Below are positions 10,439 to 18,823 of a DNA stretch of 64,000 bases, one piece after another. Location: positions 1 to 64,000 of the forward strand of contig VGVG01000002.1 of the NCBI GenBank assembly GCA_016874055.1, read 5' to 3'. Both the position numbers and the translations under genes were made by a program. The DNA comes from Gammaproteobacteria bacterium (GTDB lineage: Bacteria; Pseudomonadota; Gammaproteobacteria; Steroidobacterales; Steroidobacteraceae). The number at the start of each line of letters is the position of its first letter. Within the stretch, counting starts at the first letter, position 1. The notes below the pieces were generated by a model. The model did no database searches. It was not told where the DNA came from and saw only the letters and a program-made list of their open reading frames with translations.

Positions 10439-11464
10439 ATGAATATCGACCTCATCCTAGAACCCGATCTCACCCCTGCCCAAGTTGCCGAAGTGGGACA
10501 AAAAGCCGAACGCTACGGAGTGAGGGCGCTCTGGAGCTCCAATTATTTTGCTCATTGGGACTGCTTTTTGTCGTTGGCCCCACTGGCGCAATTGACCTCG
10601 AAGCTCTTGCTTGGACCGCTCGCAGTCAGCCCCTTTGAGATGCATCCGCTTAAGATTGCTAACAGTTTGCTCTCGCTCAATGAGCTCGCCGGAGGCCGCG
10701 CTGTTATCGCTATGGGCGCAGGTGAAGGCAACATCGATTGCATGGGCATCGAGCGACCAGAGAAAATCGTCCGGGCCGTTCGCGAAGGCATCGAAATCGT
10801 CCGTGGTGCCGGACGTGGCAAGCTCGCCAAGGGCTATAAGGGTGAGGACTTTGTTGTCAATCTCCCCTGCGCCTATGACTGGCTGACAGCGCCCAACCCT
10901 CCAATCATTTACGGCACTGCATATCGCGGACAGATGATGCGTATGGAGGCCCGAGTTTCCGATGGCGTCTTTATTGGCTGTACGCCCCCTGAAGTAATGG
11001 CCAACGCCATGAAGGAAGTCATGGAGGGCGCAGCGAAACGCGAGCCCGACATGCCAGCGCTGCTAACTAATACGTTCTGGGCTTGGCACTTGAAGCGCGA
11101 TCGGGCCGAGGGTTACCGCGAGTCTCGACGCGAACTACCCTGGCGCGCGATCAAGCTACAGAAAGATCTCATCATGCAGTGCTTATCGGAAGACGAGGCG
11201 CAGTTGGTTCGCGATCACTACGACAAATTTGTAGCGGCATGGTTCGATCGCTCGGGCAACATTCATGGGATTCCAGAGGACATTCCGAATCGCCTCTGCG
11301 AATACTTCACGTCGACGGGCGGACTCGAGGATCTTGATCGCGAGATTGAGCGGTTCCGCCTTTTCGCCAAAGCCGGATTATCCGAGTGTGCGCTACGCCT
11401 GCACAACAACCCGATGGAGGCCCTTGATATCATCGGGCAGCACGTCATTCCGAAACTGCGCTGA
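10439..11464 (+). CDS. LLM-class (luciferase-like) oxidoreductase, probably F420-dependent
   Basis: A 341-residue TIM-barrel protein of the luciferase-like monooxygenase superfamily, whose members use FMN or F420. The N-terminus MNIDLILEPDLTPAQVAEVG and the segments SLAPLAQLTSKLLLGPLAVS and NSLLSLNELAGGRAVIAMGA are typical of the F420-dependent branch. F420 cofactor genes on the opposite strand (from 12190) support F420 over FMN. ATG 10439 is preferred over a TTG at 10400, as family members begin at this position; the ribosome site is poor. The substrate is unknown. Confidence 0.85.
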   Translation: MNIDLILEPDLTPAQVAEVGQKAERYGVRALWSSNYFAHWDCFLSLAPLAQLTSKLLLGPLAVSPFEMHPLKIANSLLSLNELAGGRAVIAMGAGEGNIDCMGIERPEKIVRAVREGIEIVRGAGRGKLAKGYKGEDFVVNLPCAYDWLTAPNPPIIYGTAYRGQMMRMEARVSDGVFIGCTPPEVMANAMKEVMEGAAKREPDMPALLTNTFWAWHLKRDRAEGYRESRRELPWRAIKLQKDLIMQCLSEDEAQLVRDHYDKFVAAWFDRSGNIHGIPEDIPNRLCEYFTSTGGLEDLDREIERFRLFAKAGLSECALRLHNNPMEALDIIGQHVIPKLR

Positions 11465-11629
11465 TCGCTCCGTCGCGACATCGCTGTAAAGCGTGGTGCT
11501 CCGTCGCGGTACACACCGATGGCGCAAATGCCCGACATGAACGCCGAATCCGTCAAGGGCAAGATCACGCGCATGCTGCAGTGAGACCGCCACGTCTCTC
11601 TCCTCGACCAACAACCGCGCCTGATCAGT

Positions 11630-12190
11630 AGGCATCAGCTCACCGAGCAGATCGTCGGGGGCATCTACGTCCTGAGAGAGTTCGGCAATCTCGATTTAAG
11701 CGTGACACAACCCGAGACGGTGCGCCGCGTCGAGATGGGCGCTCGCCATGCTGAGGCAGCAGCGTCGAGAGCAAGGTCAACCACAGCGCGTTCGTGCACA
11801 AAACTCGACAATCTTGTGCGACGACGATTTGCTCCGAAGCCGAACGATCGATGAGTTGATCGAGTTCCTCGAAGGTGACCCGCAGCGCATCGGCAGCCGC
11901 CACAAGCATGGCCTCGAAACGCGACGCCAAAAATTTTCGTATGATGTATCCCGCAGCGTTTAGTCCAGTGCCGTGCTCCTGAAATACTCCGACACCCTTA
12001 GGTAGACCGTTGAAGTCCTCGGGTGTGCCAATGACGATGTGGTTAAAATTCTTTGACCCGCCCAACGCGGTGGACACTCGCGCGAGCATCGGTTACCTCA
12101 GCGCTGAGCGACGAGCAACAGAGAGTACCCCAGAAAGTGTGATTTGCCTTCACCTGGTGAGCGGACGGGGAGGACGGCAACGACGCCCAT
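11630..12190 (-). pseudogene. cofC: Decayed cofC (2-phospholactate/PEP/3PG guanylyltransferase)
   Basis: CofC activates the phospho-acid that becomes the F420 side chain. An ATG at 12190 shares one base with the cofD stop (TGATG) and reads MGVVAVLPVRSPGEGKS, the CofC/FbiD start. A missing base in a C-run (12128-12131, plus strand) breaks the frame. The next frame continues LSVARRSALR, hits TAA (12095-12093), then runs MLARVSTALGGSKNFNHIVI, EHGTGLNAA, AADALRVTFEELDQLI and IVVAQDCRVLCTNAL, matching CofC landmarks. A second frameshift near 11760 leads to SMASAHLDAAHRLGL, a TAA (11698-11696), and AELSQDVDAPDDL, the family's C-terminal DVDTPxDL motif. The identification rests on motif order. Either the gene is dead or the sequence carries several errors. 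Confidence 0.7.
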
Positions 12191-13179
12191 CAGCCGACGC
12201 TCCACCTTAACGTGGACTCAGCGCGAAGCAGCCGTGCGAGATCAAGAGCTGCCGATGCAACCCGTTCACGATCCTCGAGTGTCCGCATAAGCGTTCGCGT
12301 CGCACTCCAACGCAATCCGTACGCGGCGAGTACAGCGCGCGTTTCGGGGAGGTCGTCGAACTCATCGATGATCAAACCATCGATAAGCTGGGTGTAATGG
12401 CGAGCGATAGCGGCAGCCCTCCTATCGACGCCCAGTTCCTGCATAATTTTTGTTGTGGGGCCTTTGATGGCCCGCTCACCGATGAGCGGCGAGACGGCGA
12501 CCACCGGCACTCTGGCCGCGCGCAGCGCCATGCGTAGTCCGGGTACGGCAAGAATAGGATCGATGCTGAGATAAGGATTAGAGGGACAAAGGATGATCGC
12601 TTCGAGCGCCGGGCTACGCAGCAGATCGAGTACCTCGTCGGTCGGCCTTGCGTGTGCCGCTCCGGCGTAATGCAATCTTTGAACCTTCGGCATCGCTCGC
12701 AAGCGGACGAAGTAATGCTGGAACTCGAGAGCTCCAGCATCGGTATCCAGTAGCGTACTGACGGGCGTGTCACTCATCGGCAGTAATCGAGTCGCTACAC
12801 CGAAGCGCGTCGCAAGGTCGCTCATAATCTGCGTCAGTCGCTCGCCCTCAGCCAGGCGACGAGTGCGCTCGACGTGAAGTACGAGATCGCGGTCACCCAG
12901 CAGGAACCAATCCGGCCCGCCCTGACGACGCAACTCATCCATGAAGCCGAAGGACTCATCTGCGCGTCCCCAGCCCTGCCCGGGATGAACGACTCCGGCG
13001 AGCGTGTACAACACGGTGTCGAGATCTGGACAAATACGCAGTCCGAGATGGGTAAAGTCGTCCCCGGTGTTGACTAATACCGCGAGTTCACCGGCGCACA
13101 GTCGACGCGATAGACCAAGCGCGAGCTTCGCGCCCCCCACGCCCCCGGACAACGCTAGAACCTTGGTCGCCGGCCTCAC
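12190..13179 (-). CDS. cofD: 2-phospho-L-lactate transferase (F420 biosynthesis)
   Basis: CofD/FbiA transfers the activated phospho-acid from the GDP-linked donor to the deazaflavin FO, giving F420-0 or its dehydro form. The 329-residue product begins VRPATKVLALSGGVGGAKLA, the family's nucleotide-binding loop. It then has VNTGDDFTHLGLRICPDLDT and CPSNPYLSIDPILAVPG, all diagnostic. GTG 13179 is the start: it overlaps the cofE stop by four bases (GTGA) with a GGGGGGA ribosome site nine bases before. The upstream open frame to 13443 is only the antiparallel shadow of cofE. The stop overlaps the ATG of the decayed cofC. Confidence 0.95.
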   Translation of the reverse strand: MRPATKVLALSGGVGGAKLALGLSRRLCAGELAVLVNTGDDFTHLGLRICPDLDTVLYTLAGVVHPGQGWGRADESFGFMDELRRQGGPDWFLLGDRDLVLHVERTRRLAEGERLTQIMSDLATRFGVATRLLPMSDTPVSTLLDTDAGALEFQHYFVRLRAMPKVQRLHYAGAAHARPTDEVLDLLRSPALEAIILCPSNPYLSIDPILAVPGLRMALRAARVPVVAVSPLIGERAIKGPTTKIMQELGVDRRAAAIARHYTQLIDGLIIDEFDDLPETRAVLAAYGLRWSATRTLMRTLEDRERVASAALDLARLLRAESTLRWSVG

Positions 13180-13940
13180 CGAAACAAGTCCCCCCCACTC
13201 GGTCGCACGATGGACTGACCATCCGATAACGGCAGGGAAAAATCCAATCCACGCACCAAGGTGACCGGAATTCCCTCGGTCGATTCGCCCATCACAAGAC
13301 CCGCTCCAGCGGCTACGGCATCGGCCAAGGCAATCTGGGTGCTCTGCAAGGTTCGACCGAGGCGATCCTTCGTGCCACGCAAATCGAGTACCCCGGTGTA
13401 ACCGGCGACCCCCAACGCAACGTTGACCGTGCCCTCGCGCCACGGCCGTCCAAAGCTATCGCTGATGATGATGGCCGGATGCTCAGGCTCTAGCGCCTCG
13501 CGCAAGCGACGCGCCGAGGCATCACAGTCCTCGGGCAGTAACAACACCCGATCATCGGCCTGCGAAATATTGGAGCGATCGATACCGGCATTGGCCATCA
13601 CCCATCCACAGCGGTGCCGCGTGATGAGGATATGGGGGACCGCACGGAGGATTTCTTTTGACTCGCGCAGCACTAACTCGACGAATCGCGGATCTTTTTG
13701 TACTTTGATTGCCAGCGTACGCGCCTCGGCAGACGGCGTCACCTCAGCAAGTCGAACGAGGCGACCCTCGGCTTTTGATACGATCTTTTGTGCGACGACC
13801 AACAAATCTTTGGACTGTAGGGTGAGATCGCTCGTAATGACAGCCTCGCGGATCAGAGCGGCGAGATCGGCTCCGACCCCGACCTCGGGCAATCCGCGTA
13901 ATCCATGAAATCTGACCTCCGATGGCATCGAATTCAGCAC
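13176..13940 (-). CDS. cofE: F420-0:gamma-glutamyl ligase
   Basis: CofE adds the first L-glutamate residues to F420-0, using GTP. The 254-residue product carries family motifs LVVAQKIVSKAEGRLVRLAE, ITRHRCGWVMANAGIDRSN, IIISDSFGRPWREGTVNVAL and LVMGESTEGIPVTLVRG. It is the CofE domain alone; the FbiB-type C-terminal nitroreductase-like domain of mycobacteria is absent. GTG 13940 overlaps the reductase stop by seven bases with GGGA upstream; ATG 13928 is an alternative. It is followed by cofD with a GTGA overlap, indicating translational coupling. Confidence 0.95.
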   Translation of the reverse strand: MLNSMPSEVRFHGLRGLPEVGVGADLAALIREAVITSDLTLQSKDLLVVAQKIVSKAEGRLVRLAEVTPSAEARTLAIKVQKDPRFVELVLRESKEILRAVPHILITRHRCGWVMANAGIDRSNISQADDRVLLLPEDCDASARRLREALEPEHPAIIISDSFGRPWREGTVNVALGVAGYTGVLDLRGTKDRLGRTLQSTQIALADAVAAGAGLVMGESTEGIPVTLVRGLDFSLPLSDGQSIVRPSGGDLFR

Positions 13941-14605
13941 TTAATTCCCGTGATGCGGATACCGCTACCATCAACGGTGTCTTGCTTGTTGATGAAATTA
14001 AGAGAGGGAGTTAGCGGCTCCGCTGCAGTAGACTTCACGAGAGTGCCAGTATTTAAGATGCGAAGACCACAGGCACCGACGAGCCGGACGACCGAATAGC
14101 GTGCCAACTTATCTTTGCCGAGGGCGAGAACGTCACGGTCGACGACCCCATCGGTTACAAGTTTGTGGGCCGCCGTGTTGTGGGCCGCCGTGTTTTGAAA
14201 TGCTGATACCACATGAATCCCATCAACGAGAATTTTTTGAGCGCGAACTGCCGCGCTCCCTTCAGGCGGCAGCCGCACGCGCTTGACCTTGGGAGGCACC
14301 AACGGCACCGTCGTGTCGACCACGTTTTTGGCGGCGATCGCCTCGCCGATCTTGCGGAGCGCGGCTTCCTGCGAAGCGAGAGGCTCGGTCAGGATCACGA
14401 GTTCGGTCTGGATATTACCGGCGGCGCCCACAGAGCGCGCGGTCGCAGCGGTTAATCTTATTGCGGTCTCCACGGCCTTGGCGGGGTTTTGCGATCCGAT
14501 CACCTCCCGCTCACCGACTTTGGCGAGGCGCCGAGCGATGGCAGAGCCGAGATCGCCGATGCCACCAATCACGGCGATGAGGGACGCGAACTCGGTCGTA
14601 AACAT
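13934..14605 (-). CDS. NADPH-dependent F420 reductase (Fno/NpdG type)
   Basis: The family exchanges hydride between NADP(H) and coenzyme F420. The 223-residue product has an N-terminal Rossmann loop AVIGGIGDLGSAIARRLA, the family block VVDTTVPLVPPKVKRVRLP, and GIHVVSAFQNTAAH followed by the C-terminal EPLTPSLNFINKQ and GSGIRITG. Odd points: a 15-bp tandem duplication makes NTAAHNTAAH where relatives have one copy, next to the F420-binding region; and the segment after the Rossmann strand (EREVIGSQNPAK) is slightly irregular. It may therefore be impaired. It stands first of the F420 set, 36 bases after glycerate kinase. Confidence 0.85.
   Translation of the reverse strand: MFTTEFASLIAVIGGIGDLGSAIARRLAKVGEREVIGSQNPAKAVETAIRLTAATARSVGAAGNIQTELVILTEPLASQEAALRKIGEAIAAKNVVDTTVPLVPPKVKRVRLPPEGSAAVRAQKILVDGIHVVSAFQNTAAHNTAAHKLVTDGVVDRDVLALGKDKLARYSVVRLVGACGLRILNTGTLVKSTAAEPLTPSLNFINKQDTVDGSGIRITGIKC
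14164..14193. repeat. 15-bp in-frame tandem duplication inside the F420 reductase gene
   Basis: TGTGGGCCGCCGTGT occurs twice in direct succession (14164-14178 and 14179-14193), adding five residues (AAHNT repeated) to a conserved block. It is in frame, so the gene stays open, but the insertion falls at a family-conserved position. Confidence 0.9.
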
Positions 14606-14641
14606 CTGCAGCGGAACCGTGCAATGGAATGGATCTCAATT

Positions 14642-15886
14642 CTAGCGGCTCGGCATCACCACCATAAGGATATCAGCGACGTTCGTTCCTGTTGGCCCCG
14701 TGACGAACAGATCATCGAGTGTCTGCAAAGCGGAACCGGAGTCGTTGGTCTCGAGCGTGAGAGCGAGGTCGATTCCCACACGCTCAGCGCGCGCGCGCGT
14801 CGTGGCATCGAAAAATGCACCCGCTGCAGTCGTCGGCCCGTCGGAGCCGTCTGTACCCGCAACGAGTCCGGTGATCCGATCGACTTGAGTTTCGCCCCCA
14901 CCGGCGCCCAGCGATATCCCGAGTCGTAGCGCAAGCTCTTGTGCGCGTCCGCCTCGCCCCGACCCACGCACCGCGACCAATGGCTCGCCCCCCGCGATGA
15001 GTACGCCCGGTCGATGGCGATGGGACTTGAGTCGATAGCGTTCGATTTCCTTGATCATCCGCATCGTTTCGTGCTCGACCGATCCGTATAAACAACGACC
15101 GAGCGGTACAGCATCGAAACCCTCGGTCTGCGCGGCTCCCGCGGCCGCATCGAGCGCGTCGTCGAGCGTGGCGACGACGGCGTACTGCGAACCCCTGCGA
15201 GCGAGCTCCTCGGACCACGTGGGCGCAGATCCGATCACCAACGGATCGTCACCCGGAACATCTGAAATCGCGAGGGTCGCAAAAGACGCCGGCGCGAGAC
15301 GCGCGCCGAGGCGACCGCCCTTGATGGCCGACAGCTGCTGTCGAAGACGATTGATTTCGGCAATCGAGGCACCCGAATGCATTAGCGCCATTGTCGCGCG
15401 GCGCTTGTCCTCAAGCGTCACTCCCGGCGCGGGCAGCGCGCAAAGTGCCGAGGCACCACCCGACAGCAGTAGGACAAAACAATCGTCGGATCGTGGCTCA
15501 CCAATGAATTCGAGTAAACTTCGCGCGGCGCGCGTACTGTCCTCACCCGGGTACGGATGATTACCGAAGAGAATTTTCCACGGCTCCGCAGTCGATTCGA
15601 TCGGTGGATCTCGAACGATCAGCAGGCCATCATTGATGTCGTGACCCGCTGCGCGAAGACTGGCACGAAACCCACGCGCCGTGCCGAGAGCCGCTTTTCC
15701 AATCCCGATGACGCGAAGGCGACCACCGCGCCAAGGAAGCGAAAGTTGCACACGACGTGTGTCGCGAACAAACTCGAATACACCGTCGCTACACCGAGCA
15801 TATCGGCGAAACACTCGCTCTGGTTGTACGGCCGCCACGGCCGCTGAATACCACCTCGCAAGCGCATCTCGAAATTCAGCCGTCAT
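14642..15886 (-). CDS. Glycerate 2-kinase (MOFRL family)
   Basis: MOFRL-type glycerate kinases (GckA/TtuD) phosphorylate D-glycerate, usually at position 2, feeding lower glycolysis. The 414-residue product has the N-terminal DUF4147 domain with RVIGIGKAALGTARGF, GNHPYPGEDSTRAARSLLEF and FVLLLSGGASALCALPAPG, and the C-terminal MOFRL domain with LIAGGEPLVAVRGSGRGGRA and GLVAGTDGSDGPTTAAGA. ATG 15886 overlaps the stop of the G3E GTPase gene by four bases (ATGA); an upstream GTG at 15934 would lie inside that gene. It is next to F420 genes, where glycerate-derived phospho-acids are conceivable precursors, but this is inference. Confidence 0.92.
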   Translation of the reverse strand: MTAEFRDALARWYSAAVAAVQPERVFRRYARCSDGVFEFVRDTRRVQLSLPWRGGRLRVIGIGKAALGTARGFRASLRAAGHDINDGLLIVRDPPIESTAEPWKILFGNHPYPGEDSTRAARSLLEFIGEPRSDDCFVLLLSGGASALCALPAPGVTLEDKRRATMALMHSGASIAEINRLRQQLSAIKGGRLGARLAPASFATLAISDVPGDDPLVIGSAPTWSEELARRGSQYAVVATLDDALDAAAGAAQTEGFDAVPLGRCLYGSVEHETMRMIKEIERYRLKSHRHRPGVLIAGGEPLVAVRGSGRGGRAQELALRLGISLGAGGGETQVDRITGLVAGTDGSDGPTTAAGAFFDATTRARAERVGIDLALTLETNDSGSALQTLDDLFVTGPTGTNVADILMVVMPSR

Positions 15887-16980
15887 GGGACAGAGGATGT
15901 GCTCCTTAAGCAACGAGCCCAGAGCCGATCCCAAGCGTCAGCCTCCCACTTCACGCCCGGTGGGAGCTGAACCTCGATACGATTATCCCGACGCCAGGCG
16001 GTTGGCTGCATCGACAGCTGGCCCTGCACCAGCTGCAAAAGTAGCCACGTGTCCTCGTCCACTCGGATGACGGCCTTTAAACGCTCGGGTCGAGCGAGTG
16101 CCGGATCAACGAGGGACAAGTCGCTCGATAACAGCGTCAGAAACCTCATCTCAACGAAAGACGTGGCGCGCGGAAAGATCCAGCGCGCGCCGTGTCGACC
16201 GAGATGATGAAACTCACGACGCAGCTGCCCATCAGGTGAGACATGAGCGTGTTCGGATGAATAAGCGTGTTCTAACGCTTGAGCGTGCTCGGCTGCATGA
16301 CTGCTCGGTCTTTTAAGAAGCGGGGAGTGTTGGCGAACCGATCGTCCCTGCTCGATCGCTCGAAACGCCTCAGACGGCAACGCACCCTGCTCAACCTCAC
16401 CCACCCAACTCTTGGCAGGAAACAGACCATCCGCCAGCTCTATGAATTTATTTTTCTGAACGTTGTTAGCGAGGTCGACCTTGGCGAGAACGAGCGCGTC
16501 CGCGATCTCGCGCACGGCGATGACGGTTTCATCGGAACTCTCAAGGTGAGAGGGATCGATCAGTCCAATGACGCCGCAGAGTGTTATGGTCCCCGCCGCC
16601 TCGTGCGCGAGCAGTTCTTCGACGATACTCCCTGGATGACCTATACCCGAAGGCTCCACCAAAATGCCTACAGGTCTAACCCGCTCGATCAGATCGAGCA
16701 AATTGCGCCGAAAATCGGCCTCGCCCGAGCAGCACAGGCATCCCCCGGGCACGAGGCGCACATCGAAAGCACCCTTCGCAGCCGCCGCGACGGTGAGCGC
16801 ATCGATGCCGGCGTCGGTGTATTCATTAAGCAGCACGACCCAATTGTCGCGCTCGGGTTTTTCCGCGAGCCAACGCGCTATGAGCGTAGTTTTTCCCGAG
16901 CCCAATGGACCGGCGATCACCCAGGAAGGGATTGGCGTCGCTCGCGTGATGCTCTCAGCCTCGAGGGTTTGCGCCGTCAT
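15883..16980 (-). CDS. G3E/COG0523 GTPase, putative metallochaperone
   Basis: COG0523 proteins (CobW, YjiA, ZNG-type) use GTP to deliver zinc, cobalt or other metals. The 365-residue product has Walker A GPLGSGKTT, the metal-binding GGCLCCSG motif, Walker B-like ILVEPSGIGHPG, a base-recognition motif LAKVDL (in place of NKxD), and a His-rich linker (HAAEHAQALEHAYSSEHAH), followed by the CobW C-terminal domain. The start overlaps the amidase gene by 26 bases and the stop overlaps glycerate kinase. The client enzyme is unknown; the neighbouring hydrolase needs no metal. Confidence 0.9.
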   Translation of the reverse strand: MTAQTLEAESITRATPIPSWVIAGPLGSGKTTLIARWLAEKPERDNWVVLLNEYTDAGIDALTVAAAAKGAFDVRLVPGGCLCCSGEADFRRNLLDLIERVRPVGILVEPSGIGHPGSIVEELLAHEAAGTITLCGVIGLIDPSHLESSDETVIAVREIADALVLAKVDLANNVQKNKFIELADGLFPAKSWVGEVEQGALPSEAFRAIEQGRSVRQHSPLLKRPSSHAAEHAQALEHAYSSEHAHVSPDGQLRREFHHLGRHGARWIFPRATSFVEMRFLTLLSSDLSLVDPALARPERLKAVIRVDEDTWLLLQLVQGQLSMQPTAWRRDNRIEVQLPPGVKWEADAWDRLWARCLRSTSSVP

Positions 16981-17866
16981 AACTGACTAGAGCCCCGTAG
17001 AGATCAGGACGCCGATCGCGGAACACGCCCCAACTCGCCCGCTGTCGTGCAATGTCGTTGAGATCGAACGTTGCCACGAGTACGGCATCGCTATCCTCAC
17101 CCGCTTCAGCCACCTTGGCGCCCGTCTGATCCGCGATGAAGGACGAACCGTAGAAGCGGATGTACAGCTTGTCCGGATCTTGTACGGCTCGTTCGATACC
17201 GTAGCGGTTCGACGCGATGAGCGGCATCATGTTGGCGGCTGCGTGGCCCTGCTGGGTGCGTTGCCAATGTAGACGCGAGTCGATGGGCGGCGCCGGCGGT
17301 GGCTCGCTGCCGATAGCCGTCGGGTATAAGAGCATATCGGCCCCAAGCAGCGCCATGGCTCGCGCGCATTCCGGAAACCATTGATCCCAGCAGATGCCGA
17401 CGCCGATACACCCGAAGCGCGTCGGCCACACTTTGAAGCCCGTATCGCCGGGACTGAAGTACTGCTTTTCCTGATACCCGGGTCCGTTCGGGATATGCGA
17501 CTTGCGGTAAAGGCCCAATACCTCACCATCGGTATCAATGATCGCGACGCTATTGAAATACGATTGATTGGCTCGCTCGAAAAAACTAATCGGTAACACG
17601 ACGCTGAGTTCTTTCGCAATGCGCTTGAAATGACAAATAGCCGCATTCTCGGCGACCGTCGTCGCGAGCGAGAGATGCCTCACGTCCTGCTCAATGCAAA
17701 AATAGGGTGTTTCGAAGAGCTCTTGAAGCAAGATCACCTGTGCGCCGCGCCTTGCCGCCTCACGAACCAGCGCCTCCGCACGCGCCAAGTTCGCATTACG
17801 ATCCCAAGTGCAGGCGAACTGCGTCGTTGCGACCGTGACTTTTCGCGGACTTGACGTGACAAACAT
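16955..17866 (-). CDS. aguB: N-carbamoylputrescine amidase
   Basis: A nitrilase-superfamily hydrolase (303 aa) that converts N-carbamoylputrescine to putrescine, CO2 and ammonia in the agmatine route. The catalytic triad is visible: Glu in ILLQELFETPYFC, Lys in YRKSHIPNGPGYQEK and Cys in GVGICWDQWFPECARAMAL. The close match around FSPGDTGFKVW and IGSEPPPAPPIDSRLHWQRT is characteristic of AguB. The usual partner, agmatine deiminase (aguA), is not in this window. It lies four bases after the Gfo/Idh gene and overlaps the G3E gene by 26 bases. Confidence 0.93.
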   Translation of the reverse strand: MFVTSSPRKVTVATTQFACTWDRNANLARAEALVREAARRGAQVILLQELFETPYFCIEQDVRHLSLATTVAENAAICHFKRIAKELSVVLPISFFERANQSYFNSVAIIDTDGEVLGLYRKSHIPNGPGYQEKQYFSPGDTGFKVWPTRFGCIGVGICWDQWFPECARAMALLGADMLLYPTAIGSEPPPAPPIDSRLHWQRTQQGHAAANMMPLIASNRYGIERAVQDPDKLYIRFYGSSFIADQTGAKVAEAGEDSDAVLVATFDLNDIARQRASWGVFRDRRPDLYGALVSYDGANPRG

Positions 17867-17870
17867 GCGT

Positions 17871-18815
17871 TCAACCCCGTTTAGATCCCAGCATTTCAGT
17901 GATCCGTATGGCAGTCACTAGCGCTCGCCACCCCGCCTCGCCATCAACCACGGGCGGCCTACCTTGCGCGATACAGTCGAGGAACGAGCGAATCTCAGCG
18001 CGCAAGGCGTCGCCCTGCTCAAAACTCTGCTCTTCGATGTCGACGGGTAATTCGCCCGCTGCGAGTGGCATCGAACGCTTGGTGATAGTCGTGAGGATGC
18101 GTTGCTGCAAATCGATGGAGAGATACGCATCGTCGCGAAACACGCGCAACTTTCGCTCAGTTTTAAGACTGACCCGGCTCGCCGTGACATTCGCCACGCA
18201 GCCGCCAGCAAACCGAATTCGTGCGTTGGCGATATCCACAGCGCCGGAAAACACCGGCGTACCGACGGCATCGATCGAATCAATTCGCTGACCGACGATA
18301 CTCTGAACGATATCGATATCGTGGATCATGAGATCGAGTACGACGTTGACGTCGGTACCGCGCTCTTTAAAGGGCGCGAGCCGCTGACACTCGATGAAGC
18401 GACTACCCTCGAGCCGACCCTCTGCAGCGACGATCGCGGGATTGAAACGTTCGAGGTGACCCACTTGGAGGATGCGACTCTTGCGCGAGGCGAGCGCAAT
18501 GAGCTCGCGCGCCTGCTCGGGCGTCTCGGTGATGGGTTTCTCGACAAGCACGTGCACACCTGCTTCGAGGAAGTCCCGAGCGATGGCGTGATGCGCGGTC
18601 GTTGAAGTAACGATACTTACTGCATCGACCTCTCCAAGTAACTCGCGGTGGTCAGCAATTCCCTGCGTGCCAAGCTCGCCGGCGACAGCCTCGCGAGCCT
18701 CGGCTCGAGTATCAACGACCGCGACGAGAGAGCTCCCCGCCTCGCTAGCAAACTTCTGTGCGTGAAAACGACCAAGATAGCCGGCTCCGATCACTGCTGT
18801 CCGGATAGAGCTCAT
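17871..18815 (-). CDS. Gfo/Idh/MocA-family NAD(P)-dependent dehydrogenase
   Basis: A 314-residue oxidoreductase with N-terminal Rossmann fold (AVIGAGYLGRFHAQKFAS), the EKP motif (HVLVEKPITETPEQA) with the catalytic Lys, and the LMIHDIDIV segment holding the active-site His. The closest functional group appears to be UDP-N-acetylglucosamine 3-dehydrogenase-like proteins often found with lipid A and nucleotide-sugar genes, but the substrate is uncertain. It is the first gene of the long minus-strand run that reaches cofD, divergent from a small membrane protein gene with only eight bases between starts. Confidence 0.88.
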   Translation of the reverse strand: MSSIRTAVIGAGYLGRFHAQKFASEAGSSLVAVVDTRAEAREAVAGELGTQGIADHRELLGEVDAVSIVTSTTAHHAIARDFLEAGVHVLVEKPITETPEQARELIALASRKSRILQVGHLERFNPAIVAAEGRLEGSRFIECQRLAPFKERGTDVNVVLDLMIHDIDIVQSIVGQRIDSIDAVGTPVFSGAVDIANARIRFAGGCVANVTASRVSLKTERKLRVFRDDAYLSIDLQQRILTTITKRSMPLAAGELPVDIEEQSFEQGDALRAEIRSFLDCIAQGRPPVVDGEAGWRALVTAIRITEMLGSKRG

Positions 18816-18823
18816 GCAGTATT

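Noticed and set aside
11393-11635. Minus-strand frame after the decayed cofC
   Set aside because: It overlaps the LLM gene end and continues the cofC remnant's frame; I could not recognise a further gene.
13180-13443. N-terminal extension of CofD
   Set aside because: The extra 88 codons lie antiphase inside cofE; CofD homology begins at the GTG that overlaps the cofE stop.
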